Source: Clostridiales bacterium (GTDB lineage Bacteria; Bacillota; Clostridia; Lachnospirales; Lachnospiraceae). Taken from it: a stretch of DNA of 64,000 nucleotides. The translations under genes and the position numbers were made by a program. The notes beneath the pieces are model-generated. The model was not told where the DNA came from. It saw only the letters and a list, made by a program, of their open reading frames with translations, and searched no databases. Every line of letters begins with the position of its first letter. Position 1 is the first letter of the stretch. Where the stretch lies: assembly GCA_012839295.1 (NCBI GenBank), contig DUNO01000068.1, forward strand, positions 30,537 to 94,536, written 5' to 3'. Shown in pieces: positions 1-8,995 of this stretch.

Positions 1-119
1 TCATACTTTGTCACAAAATTAGCCTGCCCCTGCTTACTCTCCACATGCTCCTGAATATGCCGCGCCTTCAAAATAATATCTCCAGCATCCTTCACAACCT
101 TAACAATATTATCAAGCAT
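1..119 (-). CDS. inositol monophosphatase family protein, N-terminal part (cut by window edge)
   Basis: Only the first 39 codons are inside the window; the gene runs off the left edge. The ATG at 117-119 follows a GGAGG ribosome binding site with 7 nt spacing. The visible protein is a helical N-terminus that reaches FVTKYD, which fits the family position (L)VTEAD just before the first metal-binding region of SuhB-like inositol-1-phosphatases. The catalytic GEE and DPLDGT motifs would lie outside the window. It follows gpsA by about 144 bp on the same strand. The call rests on a short segment. Confidence 0.62.
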   Translation of the reverse strand, partial: MLDNIVKVVKDAGDIILKARHIQEHVESKQGQANFVTKY

Positions 120-263
120 CCGTCATCCTCCTTATCGTCTCTGTAAAAAAACATATCCCGCCATCCCCCTAAAATCTTAATCCGGCAATTAAAAATGACC
201 CCTCCAAAACCTCATGACAGTCAGAGTGATCATTTTCATAGTTATTATCATCAGTTATAAAGC

Positions 264-1274
264 TCAATCCCATTCCAGGGTTTTATATTCTCTTTTCTTA
301 TCCCTGTTCAGCAGATCCTCCAGCGCATCCCTGGCAGTCTTACCTTCAAAAAGCACCTTATTAATCTGTTCAACGATAGGCATTTCCACGCCATGCTGGT
401 GCGCAAGGGAAAGAGCCGCCTTTGCGGAATTCACACCCTCCACCACCTGGTTTACCTGCTTCATAGCCTCTTCCATGGTCTTTCCCTGCCCCATGAGGTA
501 GCCCGCATTCCAGTTACGGCTGTGCTTACTGGTACAGGTTACAAAGAGGTCCCCGAAGCCTGACAGACCGGCAAAGGTTTCGATCTTGCCTCCCATTATC
601 ATGCCGAGGCGGCTGATTTCCGCCATTCCCCTTGTCATCAGGGCTGCCTTCGTATTATCACCATAGCCCAGGCCGTCCACAATTCCGGCAGCTAAGGCAA
701 TTACATTCTTCAGCGAACCGCCAAGCTCAATGCCTATGATGTCCGGGCTGGTATAGACACGGAATACATCCGTCATAAATACATCCTGAATAAAATGGGC
801 TGTCTCCATCGTATCCGCACCAACAACGATGGTGGTCGGAACCCCGCGGCTTACTTCCTCCGCATGGCTGGGTCCGGATAAAACAGCAATGTCCGCCTGT
901 GGAATCTCTTCCTTAAGAACCTCGGACAGGGTATGCAGGGTACCGTCTTCAATTCCCTTGGATACATTAACGATGATCTGCCCTTCCCTGACATAGGGGC
1001 TTGCAAGCTGTGCCGTTGACCTGATATAGGGGGATGCCACTGCCATCACAAGGATATCCCTATCCCTGCAGGCCTCTTCCAAATCAAGAGTGACTGCAAC
1101 CTTATCCGGCAGCTCCGCTCCCGGAAGGTTCCTCATGTTCTTCCTGTTTTCCTGTAAGGCCTTTGCTTCATTTTCAATTTTAGTCCAAATGGTTACATTA
1201 TGCCCTTTTCCAGCAAGCACGATTGCGAGGGCGCAGCCCCAGGTTCCGGCTCCTAGTATACTTACCTTACTCAT
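264..1274 (-). CDS. gpsA: NAD(P)-dependent glycerol-3-phosphate dehydrogenase
   Basis: Converts dihydroxyacetone phosphate to sn-glycerol-3-phosphate, the backbone for phospholipid synthesis, in the cytosol. The 336-residue length is normal. The nucleotide-binding GAGTWG motif is at residues 8-13, conserved SKG (105-107) and SGPSHAEE (133-140) segments follow, and the active-site Lys is in GGSLKN (about K189). The ATG follows AAAGGAGGAGCTA, a strong ribosome binding site. It lies 62 bp downstream of plsY, so the first two glycerolipid steps are encoded side by side after der. Confidence 0.97.
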   Translation of the reverse strand: MSKVSILGAGTWGCALAIVLAGKGHNVTIWTKIENEAKALQENRKNMRNLPGAELPDKVAVTLDLEEACRDRDILVMAVASPYIRSTAQLASPYVREGQIIVNVSKGIEDGTLHTLSEVLKEEIPQADIAVLSGPSHAEEVSRGVPTTIVVGADTMETAHFIQDVFMTDVFRVYTSPDIIGIELGGSLKNVIALAAGIVDGLGYGDNTKAALMTRGMAEISRLGMIMGGKIETFAGLSGFGDLFVTCTSKHSRNWNAGYLMGQGKTMEEAMKQVNQVVEGVNSAKAALSLAHQHGVEMPIVEQINKVLFEGKTARDALEDLLNRDKKREYKTLEWD

Positions 1275-1336
1275 TAGCTCCTCCTTTACGATCTTACCAT
1301 TTTAGGGTCAAAGCTGCATTTCCTTCAACCCAAGTC

Positions 1337-1954
1337 TTAGATCTTAACTTTTTGTCCAATTTTATTTTCTGTCCCATTCATTAATCTCTTAATATTTGAA
1401 CCGTGTTTAATAAATGCCAAAACCATAAATACCAATGACAGGATTAGCATATGTAGGTTACCCTGGTACCGGATCAGGATCCATACAGGGAAGAATACTG
1501 CGACAAACAGGGAACCAAGGGAAACATAACGCGTAACAGCAACAATAAGTACAAATAAGGGCAGCGCAAAGGGAACGATTAAAAGATCAAAGGCCATCAT
1601 CACTCCGCCGGTGGCCGCGATTCCTTTTCCGCCCTTGAATTTTAGCCAGGCAGGATAGTTATGGCCCAGCACTACGCCCAGTCCCGTATATAAGCTTAAC
1701 AGCTGGGCAATATCAGTATTTGCAAAAAACACAAAACGAACCAGCAGCATGGGGATCACTGCCTTGAAGGCATCTCCCAGCAGGGTGACTGCGCCTGCCT
1801 TTGCCCCAAGGGTCCGGAGCGCATTTGTAGTGCCGATGTTGCCGCTTCCATATTTGCGGATATCCACCTTCTTCATCCTGCCGATCAAGTAGCCTGTTGA
1901 AAAACAACCGAAAATATATCCAAAAACCAAACAGAAAATGATTTTAAGAACCAT
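1337..1954 (-). CDS. plsY: glycerol-3-phosphate acyltransferase PlsY
   Basis: Integral membrane enzyme that transfers the acyl group from acyl-phosphate (made by PlsX) to glycerol-3-phosphate. The 205 residues form about five hydrophobic helices. The family's loop motifs are visible: GSGNIGTTN at residues 36-44 and GHNYPAWLKFKGGKG at 97-111. The start ATG abuts the stop codon of der with no gap, which implies translational coupling. Its substrate partners PlsX/AcpP are at 31.4-32.7 kb and GpsA is the next gene. Confidence 0.97.
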   Translation of the reverse strand: MVLKIIFCLVFGYIFGCFSTGYLIGRMKKVDIRKYGSGNIGTTNALRTLGAKAGAVTLLGDAFKAVIPMLLVRFVFFANTDIAQLLSLYTGLGVVLGHNYPAWLKFKGGKGIAATGGVMMAFDLLIVPFALPLFVLIVAVTRYVSLGSLFVAVFFPVWILIRYQGNLHMLILSLVFMVLAFIKHGSNIKRLMNGTENKIGQKVKI

Positions 1955-3280
1955 TTATGAGTTCTCCTTCCGCTCCCTGATAATAAATTTTAATGGTGTC
2001 CCGGAGAAGCCAAAGGCTTCACGGATTTTATTTTCAATATATCTGGTGTAGGAATAATGCATTAATTCCTTGTCATTTACGAAAATAACAAAGGTAGGCG
2101 GCTTAACGGACACCTGGGTAATATAATACAGCCTCAGCCGTTTTCCCTTATCCGAAGGTGGCTGCTGGAGTGCAACGGCCTCCATCAGGATTTCGTTGAG
2201 CACACCGGTGGCAATGCGGAGGTTCTGGTTCTGGATGACCACCTCAACTGCCTCGAATAAACGGTGCATCCTCTGCCCTGTCTCGGCAGAGATGAAGATA
2301 ATCTCCGCATAAGGCATAAAGGACAGGATACTCTTAATGTTTGCCGTATATTCCTTTACTGTATTATTGTTCTTCTCGACCAGGTCCCATTTATTAACCA
2401 CGATTACCATGCCTTTTCCACGGTCATGGGCGATTCCTGCTATCTTTGCATCCTGCTCCGTAACGCCCTCCGTCGCATCGATAACCAGGACCGTCACATC
2501 GGCACGCTCCACCGCCGTTACGGTACGGATGATGGAGAAGCGCTCCAGCTCCTCCTTGATCTTGCTCTTTCTGCGCAGTCCGGCCGTGTCGATCAGGACG
2601 TATTCCTTGCCGTTGCGGCGGATCGGTGTATCAATTGCATCCCTGGTGGTGCCCGCAATGTTCGATACAATTACACGGGTCTCCCCGACCAGCTTGTTGA
2701 CGATGGAGGATTTGCCCACATTTGGCTTGCCCACAATGGCAATCCTGGGACGCTCGTCCGTAGATTCCTCCGTATTTCCAGAGGTAAAATGGCTGACTAC
2801 CTCATCTAACAGCTCTCCAAAGCCCAGCTTACCGCTGCCGGAAATGGGAAATGGCTCCCCGATGCCCAGATTATAAAATTCATATACATCGGGCATGAAC
2901 TTTTCAAAATTGTCCACCTTATTTACTGCTAAAACGACGGGCTTGCCGGAGCGCCTCAGCATATCTGCAACCTTGGAATCTGCGTCCACCAGACCCTGTC
3001 TTACATCCACAAGGAATATAATGACATCAGCCGTATCAATTGCGATCTGGGCCTGTTCCCTCATATAGGACAGCATCATATCCTTGCTGTCCGGTTCAAT
3101 ACCACCGGTATCGATCATTGTAAATTGTGTATTAAGCCAGGTAACATCGGCATATATTCTGTCTCTGGTAACACCGGGATAATCCTTGACAATAGAGATT
3201 CTCTCTCCTGCCAGGGCATTAAACAGGGTGGACTTACCAACATTCGGTCTGCCGACGATGGCTACGATTGGTCTGCTCAT
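1955..3280 (-). CDS. der: ribosome biogenesis GTPase Der (EngA)
   Basis: Essential GTPase with two tandem G domains that acts in maturation of the 50S ribosomal subunit. It has 441 residues. P-loops GRPNVGKST (10-18) and GKPNVGKSS (184-192), NKVD (120-123) and a second NKWD are visible, followed by the C-terminal KH-like domain. Its own promoter lies 83-111 bp upstream. It begins a der-plsY-gpsA unit. Confidence 0.98.
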   Translation of the reverse strand: MSRPIVAIVGRPNVGKSTLFNALAGERISIVKDYPGVTRDRIYADVTWLNTQFTMIDTGGIEPDSKDMMLSYMREQAQIAIDTADVIIFLVDVRQGLVDADSKVADMLRRSGKPVVLAVNKVDNFEKFMPDVYEFYNLGIGEPFPISGSGKLGFGELLDEVVSHFTSGNTEESTDERPRIAIVGKPNVGKSSIVNKLVGETRVIVSNIAGTTRDAIDTPIRRNGKEYVLIDTAGLRRKSKIKEELERFSIIRTVTAVERADVTVLVIDATEGVTEQDAKIAGIAHDRGKGMVIVVNKWDLVEKNNNTVKEYTANIKSILSFMPYAEIIFISAETGQRMHRLFEAVEVVIQNQNLRIATGVLNEILMEAVALQQPPSDKGKRLRLYYITQVSVKPPTFVIFVNDKELMHYSYTRYIENKIREAFGFSGTPLKFIIRERKENS

Positions 3281-3362
3281 TTATCTATAACCTCCAAGAT
3301 GCGCGGCTGTATTTTTAAAGCGTACGCATTAATATTTCTTCCAAAGAAAGACTTTCCATCTG

Positions 3363-3391
3363 ATTGTACAATACAGATATTAGTTTGTAAA
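3363..3391 (-). promoter_or_regulatory. sigma-A type promoter for der-plsY-gpsA
   Basis: On the minus strand TTTACA (3386-3391) and TACAAT (3363-3368) are separated by 17 bp; each box matches five of six consensus bases. It lies in the 167-bp gap between pgeF and der, and no other gene intervenes. Confidence 0.7.
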
Positions 3392-3447
3392 GACTTTTCC
3401 ATATCCTTAAACGGCCGTGAACTTCCCTCTTAACAGCCGGCGCCTCC

Positions 3448-4314
3448 TTATTCCGCTATGGTCAGGAAGGCTCCTAAATTTCCTCTCTTCCCCTGGGTCT
3501 TTCTATGGGAAAATAAGAGCTCGCTGTTGCAGGCGGTACATACCCCGGATATATGTATATGATCAGGGGATAGGCCGGCCTCCAGGAATACCTCCCTATT
3601 TGCTGACCATAGGTCACATAGGTATTTTCCATCGCCTTTATGGGTCAGGATCCCTGATTTTTCGTGTCCAGGAAAGGCTTTTTTAAATTCTTCCGCCACC
3701 TCTTCCGAAATTTCATAGCATTTCCTGCATATGGAGGGTCCTATGACTGCAATCAGATCCGAGGGATGGCTGCCAAAGTTTTTTTGCAGCTCTTCTACCG
3801 TTACCTTACCGATCTTTAGCACTGTTCCGCGCCAGCCTGAGTGGGACAGGCCAATGGCTTTCTTCACCGGATCCACCAGGTAAAGGGGAACACAGTCCGC
3901 ATATTTGGTCACCAGGGTAATGCCCGGACGGTTTGTAACCAGCCCGTCGATTTCATCATAATCCCGGGGGACGAAGAGCCCTTTGCCATAATCTCTTTCC
4001 TCCACCAGCCGGATATTTGTCTTGTGTACCTGCAGGGATATGACCACTTTATTCACGTCAAAGCCGATGCTGTCCGCCATCCGGCGGTAATTTTCTTCTA
4101 TATTGGCAGGGTCATCTAAGTAGGGGCTTGTTTCACTTCCGAAGTTCATGGTCGAAAACATGCCCTCACTCACACCGCCAAGCCTTGTAGAAAACCCATG
4201 CTTTATAAAAGGAAGGTCAGAAAGCACGGGAAAGGTGATAAAGGGTACTTCCATATCCAAATCCAACTGTGCTGCGTCACTATTTTTAAATATCATATCA
4301 GATAACCCTTTCAT
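3448..4314 (-). CDS. pgeF: peptidoglycan editing factor PgeF (laccase-domain, YfiH family)
   Basis: Family proteins are multicopper-oxidase-like polyphenol oxidase domain proteins; E. coli PgeF hydrolyses wrongly built UDP-MurNAc peptides. Seen here are the N-terminal FSTRLGGVS segment, the HSGWRG metal-site motif mid-protein and the C-terminal TACN...FSHRKTQGKRGN segment. The start is uncertain. The ATG at 4312-4314 has an AGGA six bases upstream; a further in-frame ATG at 4294-4296 follows AAAGGG, and a TTG at 4329 is also open. It sits within a few bases of yraN, as in one operon. Confidence 0.88.
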   Translation of the reverse strand: MKGLSDMIFKNSDAAQLDLDMEVPFITFPVLSDLPFIKHGFSTRLGGVSEGMFSTMNFGSETSPYLDDPANIEENYRRMADSIGFDVNKVVISLQVHKTNIRLVEERDYGKGLFVPRDYDEIDGLVTNRPGITLVTKYADCVPLYLVDPVKKAIGLSHSGWRGTVLKIGKVTVEELQKNFGSHPSDLIAVIGPSICRKCYEISEEVAEEFKKAFPGHEKSGILTHKGDGKYLCDLWSANREVFLEAGLSPDHIHISGVCTACNSELLFSHRKTQGKRGNLGAFLTIAE

Positions 4315-4332
4315 TAGATATCCTATCAAATA

Positions 4333-4683
4333 TTATACCCCATCAAATGCAGCTTTTATTAAAGAAATCTCCTTATCCAGGATTACAATAGCATCAAAGC
4401 GGCATGGCGTGTTTTGCGAAATCCTGTGTAAAAGCATGTAAGCCTGCGCTGTACGGGTGATCCGGCGTATCTTATTATAGTTTATCGCCTCTGCCGGAAA
4501 GCCATTGGCGGTACTGGAGCGGTATTTGACCTCAATAAAGCAAAGGTAACCGCCTTCTCTTGCAATCAAATCAATCTCACCCTGCTTGCAGCGGAAATTA
4601 CGCTCCAGCAGCTGGTAGCCGTTTTTAACCAGGAAATCAGCTGCCTTTTGTTCGAAACTTGCCCCAACCTCTCTTTTATTCAT
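4333..4683 (-). CDS. YraN family protein (UPF0102), endonuclease-like
   Basis: A 116-residue member of UPF0102, with a Holliday-junction-resolvase/restriction-endonuclease-like fold. The core pattern GEIDLIAREGGYLCFIEVKYR (about residues 36-56, slightly more than one motif) carries the E..D...E.K residues of this nuclease superfamily. No specific role is established. Its ATG overlaps the stop of the upstream ylqH-like gene by 4 bp, which indicates coupling. Genes of this family commonly lie beside rnhB, as here. Confidence 0.92.
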   Translation of the reverse strand: MNKREVGASFEQKAADFLVKNGYQLLERNFRCKQGEIDLIAREGGYLCFIEVKYRSSTANGFPAEAINYNKIRRITRTAQAYMLLHRISQNTPCRFDAIVILDKEISLIKAAFDGV

Positions 4684-4997
4684 TTGATCACCCTGTTCTT
4701 GATGTTATCCATCTTATCTACAAAGAGAAGGACCTCCGCCACTACCTCATACAATTCTGGAGGTATCATATCGCCTATCTCTATTTTGGACAGGGAGCTG
4801 GCCAGCTTCTCATCCCTGTGCAGGGGGATATCCTGTTCCTTTGCCCGTTCAATAATCCTGTCAGCGAGGAAGCCCTTGCCGGAGGCGATGACCTTCGGGG
4901 CAGCATCCTCCGGATCGTAGGAAAGCGCTACAGCGGTTTTTGATTTCTCTTGATTGTTATTCTTATCGTTACTCTTATATTGGTTCTTATCATCCAT
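4680..4997 (-). CDS. FlhB C-terminal domain-like protein (YlqH type)
   Basis: Small soluble homologue of the cytoplasmic tail of FlhB/YscU export-switch proteins; Bacillus YlqH occupies the same rnhB-side position. About 105 residues. The central block AVALSYDPEDAAPKVIASGKG, then IPLHRDEKLASSL and IPPELYEVVAEVL follows the FlhB tail pattern. The autocleavage NPTH tetrapeptide is not present where expected, so self-cleavage is unlikely. The role is unknown. The chosen ATG lies directly after a short repeat (see 4998-5083); a start four codons upstream (MGIT) is also open. Confidence 0.85.
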   Translation of the reverse strand: MDDKNQYKSNDKNNNQEKSKTAVALSYDPEDAAPKVIASGKGFLADRIIERAKEQDIPLHRDEKLASSLSKIEIGDMIPPELYEVVAEVLLFVDKMDNIKNRVIK

Positions 4998-5083
4998 AGT
5001 TATGCCCATGCATTTACTACATAAATTGCCGCGAAAGTGCTTGCATGGATCCGGTCCCCCCCTTCGTCTGGCATTTTTATTTC
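4998..5083 (-). repeat. start-codon-proximal repeat, family 2, copy 1
   Basis: The noncoding stretch between rnhB and the ylqH-like gene resembles the stretch upstream of oadG (20606-20693). Both contain, on the minus strand, ACGAAGGGGG, ACCGGATCCATGC and AGCAC in the same order and both end GCATGG(G/A)CATAA(C/T)T directly against the ATG of the next gene. The tail resembles that of family 1 repeats. Confidence 0.6.
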
Positions 5084-5140
5084 AACCTTCCCGGCATGCT
5101 GCCGTAGGCAGCACAAACATAATCAGGCCATCTCCCGCTG

Positions 5141-5926
5141 TTATATGAAATTTGTAATAAAGCTCATTCTATGTATCGGGGTCGGCCCCAGCTTTTTAAG
5201 CGCCTCAATATGCTTTGCTGAGCCATAGCCTTTATTGCTTGCAAAGTCATAGCCGGGAAATACCCTGTCATATGCTATCATCATGCGGTCCCTTGTTACC
5301 TTCGCTAAAATACTGGCAGCCGCAATTGAAATGCTTTGGGCATCCCCCTTAATGATGGGCACCTGTTTTATGTCAACGCCTGGGATTGTTACTGCATCAT
5401 TCAGCAATATATCCGGCTTGACGGACAGGTTTCCAATGGCCTTGCGCATTGCTTCATAGGTTGCCTGAAGGATGTTCATCTCATCAATCTGGTTCGGGGG
5501 AACGCTTCCAACGCCATAAGCAACCGCCTCCCGGATGATCTCATCATACAGCTCCTCCCTTTTCTTTTCCGACAGCTGCTTGGAATCATTTATGTACAGG
5601 ATATTGCAGTCCTTTGGCAAAATGACGGCAGCCGCAACTACCGGGCCTGAAAAGGGACCCCTTCCTACCTCGTCAATTCCGCAGATGTACTGGTAATCAC
5701 TGTACTTATTCTCATATTTTCTCATTTCGGCAAGGCGTTCCATCTCCTTTTGGAGTGTCCATATCTTATTGCGGTATTGGTTGCAGATGGTAATCACCCC
5801 GCTTCTTTCATCCTCCTTGTATTTCGTGAGCAGGGAGGGGATATCTTCATCCTTTGCCTGCATGAATTCTAATTTTACTTCTGCAATTTTCTTTGGTGCA
5901 GCAGGTTCTTTTCTTTTTTCATCCAT
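5141..5926 (-). CDS. rnhB: ribonuclease HII
   Basis: Removes ribonucleotides from RNA-DNA hybrids and misincorporated ribonucleotides from DNA. The family's first acidic pair is in GIDEVGRGPFSGPVVAAAV and the third acidic position in INDSKQLSE; the RIIHRMSFI-like C-terminus (TPIHRMSF) is conserved. About 261 residues, the length of the Bacillus-type enzyme with an N-terminal extension. The start at 5924-5926 is chosen for its AGGAG ribosome binding site 8 nt upstream; a longer frame with ten more residues has no site. Overlaps none of rbgA, 41 bp upstream. Confidence 0.96.
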   Translation of the reverse strand: MDEKRKEPAAPKKIAEVKLEFMQAKDEDIPSLLTKYKEDERSGVITICNQYRNKIWTLQKEMERLAEMRKYENKYSDYQYICGIDEVGRGPFSGPVVAAAVILPKDCNILYINDSKQLSEKKREELYDEIIREAVAYGVGSVPPNQIDEMNILQATYEAMRKAIGNLSVKPDILLNDAVTIPGVDIKQVPIIKGDAQSISIAAASILAKVTRDRMMIAYDRVFPGYDFASNKGYGSAKHIEALKKLGPTPIHRMSFITNFI

Positions 5927-5967
5927 TGTAGCTTCTCCTATCAGCTCTCCTGTCATATGGGACTGCC

Positions 5968-6879
5968 TTAAATCCTGGCATCAGCCTCTCCCGTTTGACT
6001 AATCTCCTTTTCCTCCGCCGGCATATCTGGAAATTCCAGCGTGATATTCCCCAGCTTCGTACTTCTAAAATCATCGATCAGGAAGGCTGCCGCACGGTCA
6101 ATGTCCGGCATTCCGCCTTTTAGCAGGCAGGAACGCTTCACTGCAATTGCCTGCAACAATTCCATAGCCTCCCTTTGGTCTTCCACTTTAGTTGTCTCCA
6201 CTCCATAGCGGTTTATCAGGACCTGCGGATAATACTTGCCAAGGATCAGGATCAGCTCCAGGGCCATATTGGTGGTATCAATAATATTATCGTTGATGGA
6301 GCCGATCAATGCAAGCCTCAGCCCGACTAATTGATCCTCAAATTTTGGCCATAGGATACCCGGGGTATCCAGCAGCTCCGTAAATTTATTTAAACGGATC
6401 CATTGCTTTCCCTTCGTAACACCCGGCTTGTTGCCTGTTTTTGTGGAAGCCTTCCCCACAAAGCTATTGATGAAGGTGGACTTTCCCACATTCGGGATAC
6501 CCACAATCATTGCCCGGACCGGTCTGTTTAGGATTCCCCTGCGCCTGTCCCGTTCGATTTTAGCCTGGCAGGCTTTATTTACTATTTCCTGAACCTGCTT
6601 TACGCCTGCCCCGCTTTTTGAATTTACAAGCGCAACGTAATAGCCACGGCTTTCAAAATACTCCTTCCAGGCATTGTTATATCTTTGGTCTGCCATATCG
6701 GATTTATTTAAAAGGATGACCCTTGATTTATTTTTTGCTAATGCATCAATATCAGGATTTTTACTGGAATGGGGAATCCGTGCATCGACCAGCTCGATTA
6801 CCACATCAATCAGCTTCATATCCTCCTGCATCATTTTTTTTGCTTTGGCCATATGGCCGGGGTACCATTGAAAATGCAT
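5968..6879 (-). CDS. rbgA: ribosome biogenesis GTPase RbgA (YlqF)
   Basis: Circularly permuted GTPase needed for late assembly of the 50S subunit, recruiting among others L16. The N-terminal WYPGHMAKA is diagnostic. The permuted order is visible: NKSD (58-61) precedes the P-loop GIPNVGKST (127-135) and DTPG. The 303-residue length is usual. It is 10 bp downstream of lepB and part of the conserved rplS-lepB-rbgA-rnhB run. Confidence 0.97.
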   Translation of the reverse strand: MHFQWYPGHMAKAKKMMQEDMKLIDVVIELVDARIPHSSKNPDIDALAKNKSRVILLNKSDMADQRYNNAWKEYFESRGYYVALVNSKSGAGVKQVQEIVNKACQAKIERDRRRGILNRPVRAMIVGIPNVGKSTFINSFVGKASTKTGNKPGVTKGKQWIRLNKFTELLDTPGILWPKFEDQLVGLRLALIGSINDNIIDTTNMALELILILGKYYPQVLINRYGVETTKVEDQREAMELLQAIAVKRSCLLKGGMPDIDRAAAFLIDDFRSTKLGNITLEFPDMPAEEKEISQTGEADARI

Positions 6880-6889
6880 AATACTCTCC

Positions 6890-7525
6890 TTATTCCTCTT
6901 CCGGGAGAGGCTCCTCTTTCTTCAGATTCAGCTTATTAATAAAATTAAAGGGCTTTAGCCGTATAAAGGCCTTTCCGATAATTTCTTCCCTGCGGATCGT
7001 CCCTACACTGGCGAATCTGCTGTCCTCGCTGTTGTTACGATTATCCCCAAGAACAAAATATTCATTCTCCTCGAGGGTAATTTCCTCATCAGCCAGGCCG
7101 TAATTATTCATCACATCGGCATTGATGATGTCTTCCGTCACTTCCCCATTGATGTATATTTTGCCGTCTTCTATCTGAAGCTTCTCACCGGGCAGCCCGA
7201 TAATCCGCTTAATGTCATAATAACTATGCTCCTTGCCGCTCTGCTTAAATACAACCACATCAAACCGCCTCGGATCTGTGATACGGTAGGTCAGCTTATT
7301 TATGATGATCTCATCCCCGTCATTTAGGGTAGCCTCCATGGAAACTCCTACCATCGCTGTTTTTTCGAGGGCATAATATATGATGAAATATGCCAGGAAG
7401 ATAACCGCTGCAATTTGAAGACCCCAAACCAATATTTCCTTCAGAACCTTTTTCCGAAAGGATCTCTTCCCTTCCTGATCAAAATCAAATTCCACTCTTT
7501 TCGCCAATTTCTTCCCTTCCTTCAT
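6890..7525 (-). CDS. lepB: type I signal peptidase
   Basis: Cleaves signal peptides of secreted proteins at the outer membrane face. One transmembrane segment (about residues 31-52) precedes the catalytic Ser in VGVSMEATL (about S62); the Lys general base is in DIKRIIGLPG (about K106) and the GDNRNNSEDSR box follows. The ATG at 7523-7525 has no ribosome binding site. A TTG six codons in (7505-7507) follows AAGGAAGGG with 6 nt spacing and is the better start, which would shorten the product to 205 residues. A hairpin lies directly upstream. Confidence 0.95.
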   Translation of the reverse strand: MKEGKKLAKRVEFDFDQEGKRSFRKKVLKEILVWGLQIAAVIFLAYFIIYYALEKTAMVGVSMEATLNDGDEIIINKLTYRITDPRRFDVVVFKQSGKEHSYYDIKRIIGLPGEKLQIEDGKIYINGEVTEDIINADVMNNYGLADEEITLEENEYFVLGDNRNNSEDSRFASVGTIRREEIIGKAFIRLKPFNFINKLNLKKEEPLPEEE

Positions 7526-7535
7526 CTTTTTGATC

Positions 7536-7571
7536 GAAGCAGCCTTTTATGGGAAATGAAAGGGCTGCTTC
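7536..7571 (-). promoter_or_regulatory. hairpin in the lepB leader
   Basis: GAAGCAGCC (7536-7544) is the inverted complement of GGCTGCTTC (7563-7571), leaving an 18-base loop. It sits 11 bases upstream of the lepB ATG, after the rplS terminator. No U-run follows in either direction, so it looks like leader structure rather than a terminator. Confidence 0.5.
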
Positions 7572-7594
7572 CCATAGCCTAACAATTAACATGT

Positions 7595-7628
7595 TAAAAA
7601 AGGGACAATCGCTTAAGTATTGTCCCTT
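7595..7628 (-). terminator. intrinsic terminator after rplS
   Basis: AAGGGACAAT and ATTGTCCCTT form a perfect 10-bp stem with a 9-base loop (7600-7628). On the minus strand the stem is followed by a T-run. It starts 8 bp after the rplS stop codon. Confidence 0.9.
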
Positions 7629-7635
7629 CGTTGTA

Positions 7636-7983
7636 CTATCTGATTACTTCTTTAACCTTAGCTCTCTTACCTACTCTGCCGCGTAAGTAGAACAGCTTAG
7701 CTCTTCTTACCTTACCGCGTCTTATGACTTCGATATTTTCAATACTAGGACTATGAAGCGGCCAAGTCTTTTCTACACCGATTCCGTTGGAATTCTTTCT
7801 AACGGTAAAGGTTTCCCTTGAGCCACCGTTCTGTCTTTTCAGTACGGTACCTTCAAATACCTGGATTCTTTCACGGTTACCCTCTTTTACTTTAGCGTAA
7901 ACCTTAACAGTATCGCCTACGTTAAAGCTTGTTACCTGAGCCTTTAACTGCTCAGCTTCAATACTTCTAATAATATCGTTCAT
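7636..7983 (-). CDS. rplS: 50S ribosomal protein L19
   Basis: Ribosomal protein at the 30S-50S interface. The protein starts [12 protein letters not shown] and contains the L19 core [20 protein letters not shown] and the C-terminal [20 protein letters not shown]. The start at 7981-7983 is chosen because GGAGGT lies 7 nt upstream; a longer reading would place that ribosome binding site inside the gene. 115 residues. It has its own promoter downstream of trmD and its own terminator. Confidence 0.98.
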   Translation of the reverse strand: MNDIIRSIEAEQLKAQVTSFNVGDTVKVYAKVKEGNRERIQVFEGTVLKRQNGGSRETFTVRKNSNGIGVEKTWPLHSPSIENIEVIRRGKVRRAKLFYLRGRVGKRAKVKEVIR

Positions 7984-8071
7984 TTTGTGACCTCCATTCA
8001 TATTTAGATGTTCTTGACACGACTCGGCAATTTACCATGCATCAGAGGACCATCCTATCTCACAACAACTT

Positions 8072-8100
8072 ACTTTAACATAAGGTACCGTAGAATGCAA
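8072..8100 (-). promoter_or_regulatory. sigma-A type promoter for rplS
   Basis: TTGCAT (8095-8100) and TAAAGT (8072-8077) on the minus strand with 17-bp spacing, in the 130-bp gap between the trmD stop and the rplS start. It would give a leader of about 80 nt. Confidence 0.6.
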
Positions 8101-8113
8101 GTACTTTTTATAA

Positions 8114-8935
8114 TTAATAAACATCATAATTCTTTTGGAAAATAAGTTTTGTAAGGAACTCCCCTTCCTCCTCCGTCAAGTCAGCTTTTTCCAGAAGGTC
8201 AGGGCGGCGTTCATAGGTCCTTAGGATGGATTGCTCCCGCCTCCAGGCATCAATATTTGCATGGTGCCCGGACAAAAGCACCTCAGGTACCCTCTTTCCC
8301 ATAAATACCTCAGGCCTTGTATATTGGGGATATTCTAATAAATTTCCATGCAGGGATTCGAACTCGGAGGATACTTCATTATTTAGTACCCCCGGTACCA
8401 ATCTGGAAATGGCGTCGATCATGACCATGGCCGGAAGCTCTCCGCCGGTGAGGACATAGTCCCCGATGGATATATTATCGGTAACAATCATATCGAGGAC
8501 ACGTTCATCGATCCCCTCATAATGCCCGCACAGGAAGATCAGATCCTCCTCCTGGGCCAGCTCCCCGGCCAGGTTTTGGTTAAAGATACTGCCCTGGGGC
8601 GTTACGTAAATTACCCTGGGCTTTTTGTAAGAAGCATGCCCTTCTTCTGGAAGTCCATCTTCTCCAGCTTCTTTTTGGATTATATTTTCCTTTGAGATTT
8701 TTATGTGGTTAGCCAGATATCCATAAGCCTTGTAGACCGGTTCAGCCTGAATTACCATCCCGGCACCTCCGCCGTAGGGATAGTCGTCCACCCGCTTGTG
8801 CTTATCCTCACTAAAATCCCTGATATTTACCGTATTAACTGAGATCAGTCCCTTATCGATGGCTCTTCCCGTGATACTTGTATTCAGTCCCTGCTGGATC
8901 ATTTCCGGAAAGAGTGTCAGTACATGAAAATTCAT
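8114..8935 (-). CDS. trmD: tRNA (guanine-N1)-methyltransferase TrmD
   Basis: SPOUT-fold enzyme that methylates G37 of tRNAs reading CNN and some GNN codons, preventing frameshifts. The start [19 protein letters not shown], the knot motif [12 protein letters not shown], and [12 protein letters not shown] are all present. The length, 273 residues, exceeds the usual 240-250 because of an insertion of about 25-30 hydrophilic residues (KISKENII to GHASYKK) after the [17 protein letters not shown] region. The start codon directly follows a family 1 repeat; in-frame GTG codons within that repeat are possible alternatives. Confidence 0.97.
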   Translation of the reverse strand: MNFHVLTLFPEMIQQGLNTSITGRAIDKGLISVNTVNIRDFSEDKHKRVDDYPYGGGAGMVIQAEPVYKAYGYLANHIKISKENIIQKEAGEDGLPEEGHASYKKPRVIYVTPQGSIFNQNLAGELAQEEDLIFLCGHYEGIDERVLDMIVTDNISIGDYVLTGGELPAMVMIDAISRLVPGVLNNEVSSEFESLHGNLLEYPQYTRPEVFMGKRVPEVLLSGHHANIDAWRREQSILRTYERRPDLLEKADLTEEEGEFLTKLIFQKNYDVY

Positions 8936-8941
8936 AGTTAT

Positions 8942-8991
8942 ACCCGTGCCTTTCACCTTTGATGGCCTATTCAAAAAGTGAATAGGCCTTA
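8942..8991 (-). repeat. start-codon-proximal repeat, family 1, copy 1 (trmD)
   Basis: About 50 bp between rimM and trmD, nearly identical to 51339-51389 upstream of the sugar-phosphate mutase gene. On the minus strand it opens with a 9-bp inverted repeat, GGCCTATTC and GAATAGGCC around a 7-base loop, and ends with GTGAAAGGCACGGGT, six or seven bases before the ATG. Confidence 0.85.
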
Positions 8992-8995
8992 TCTG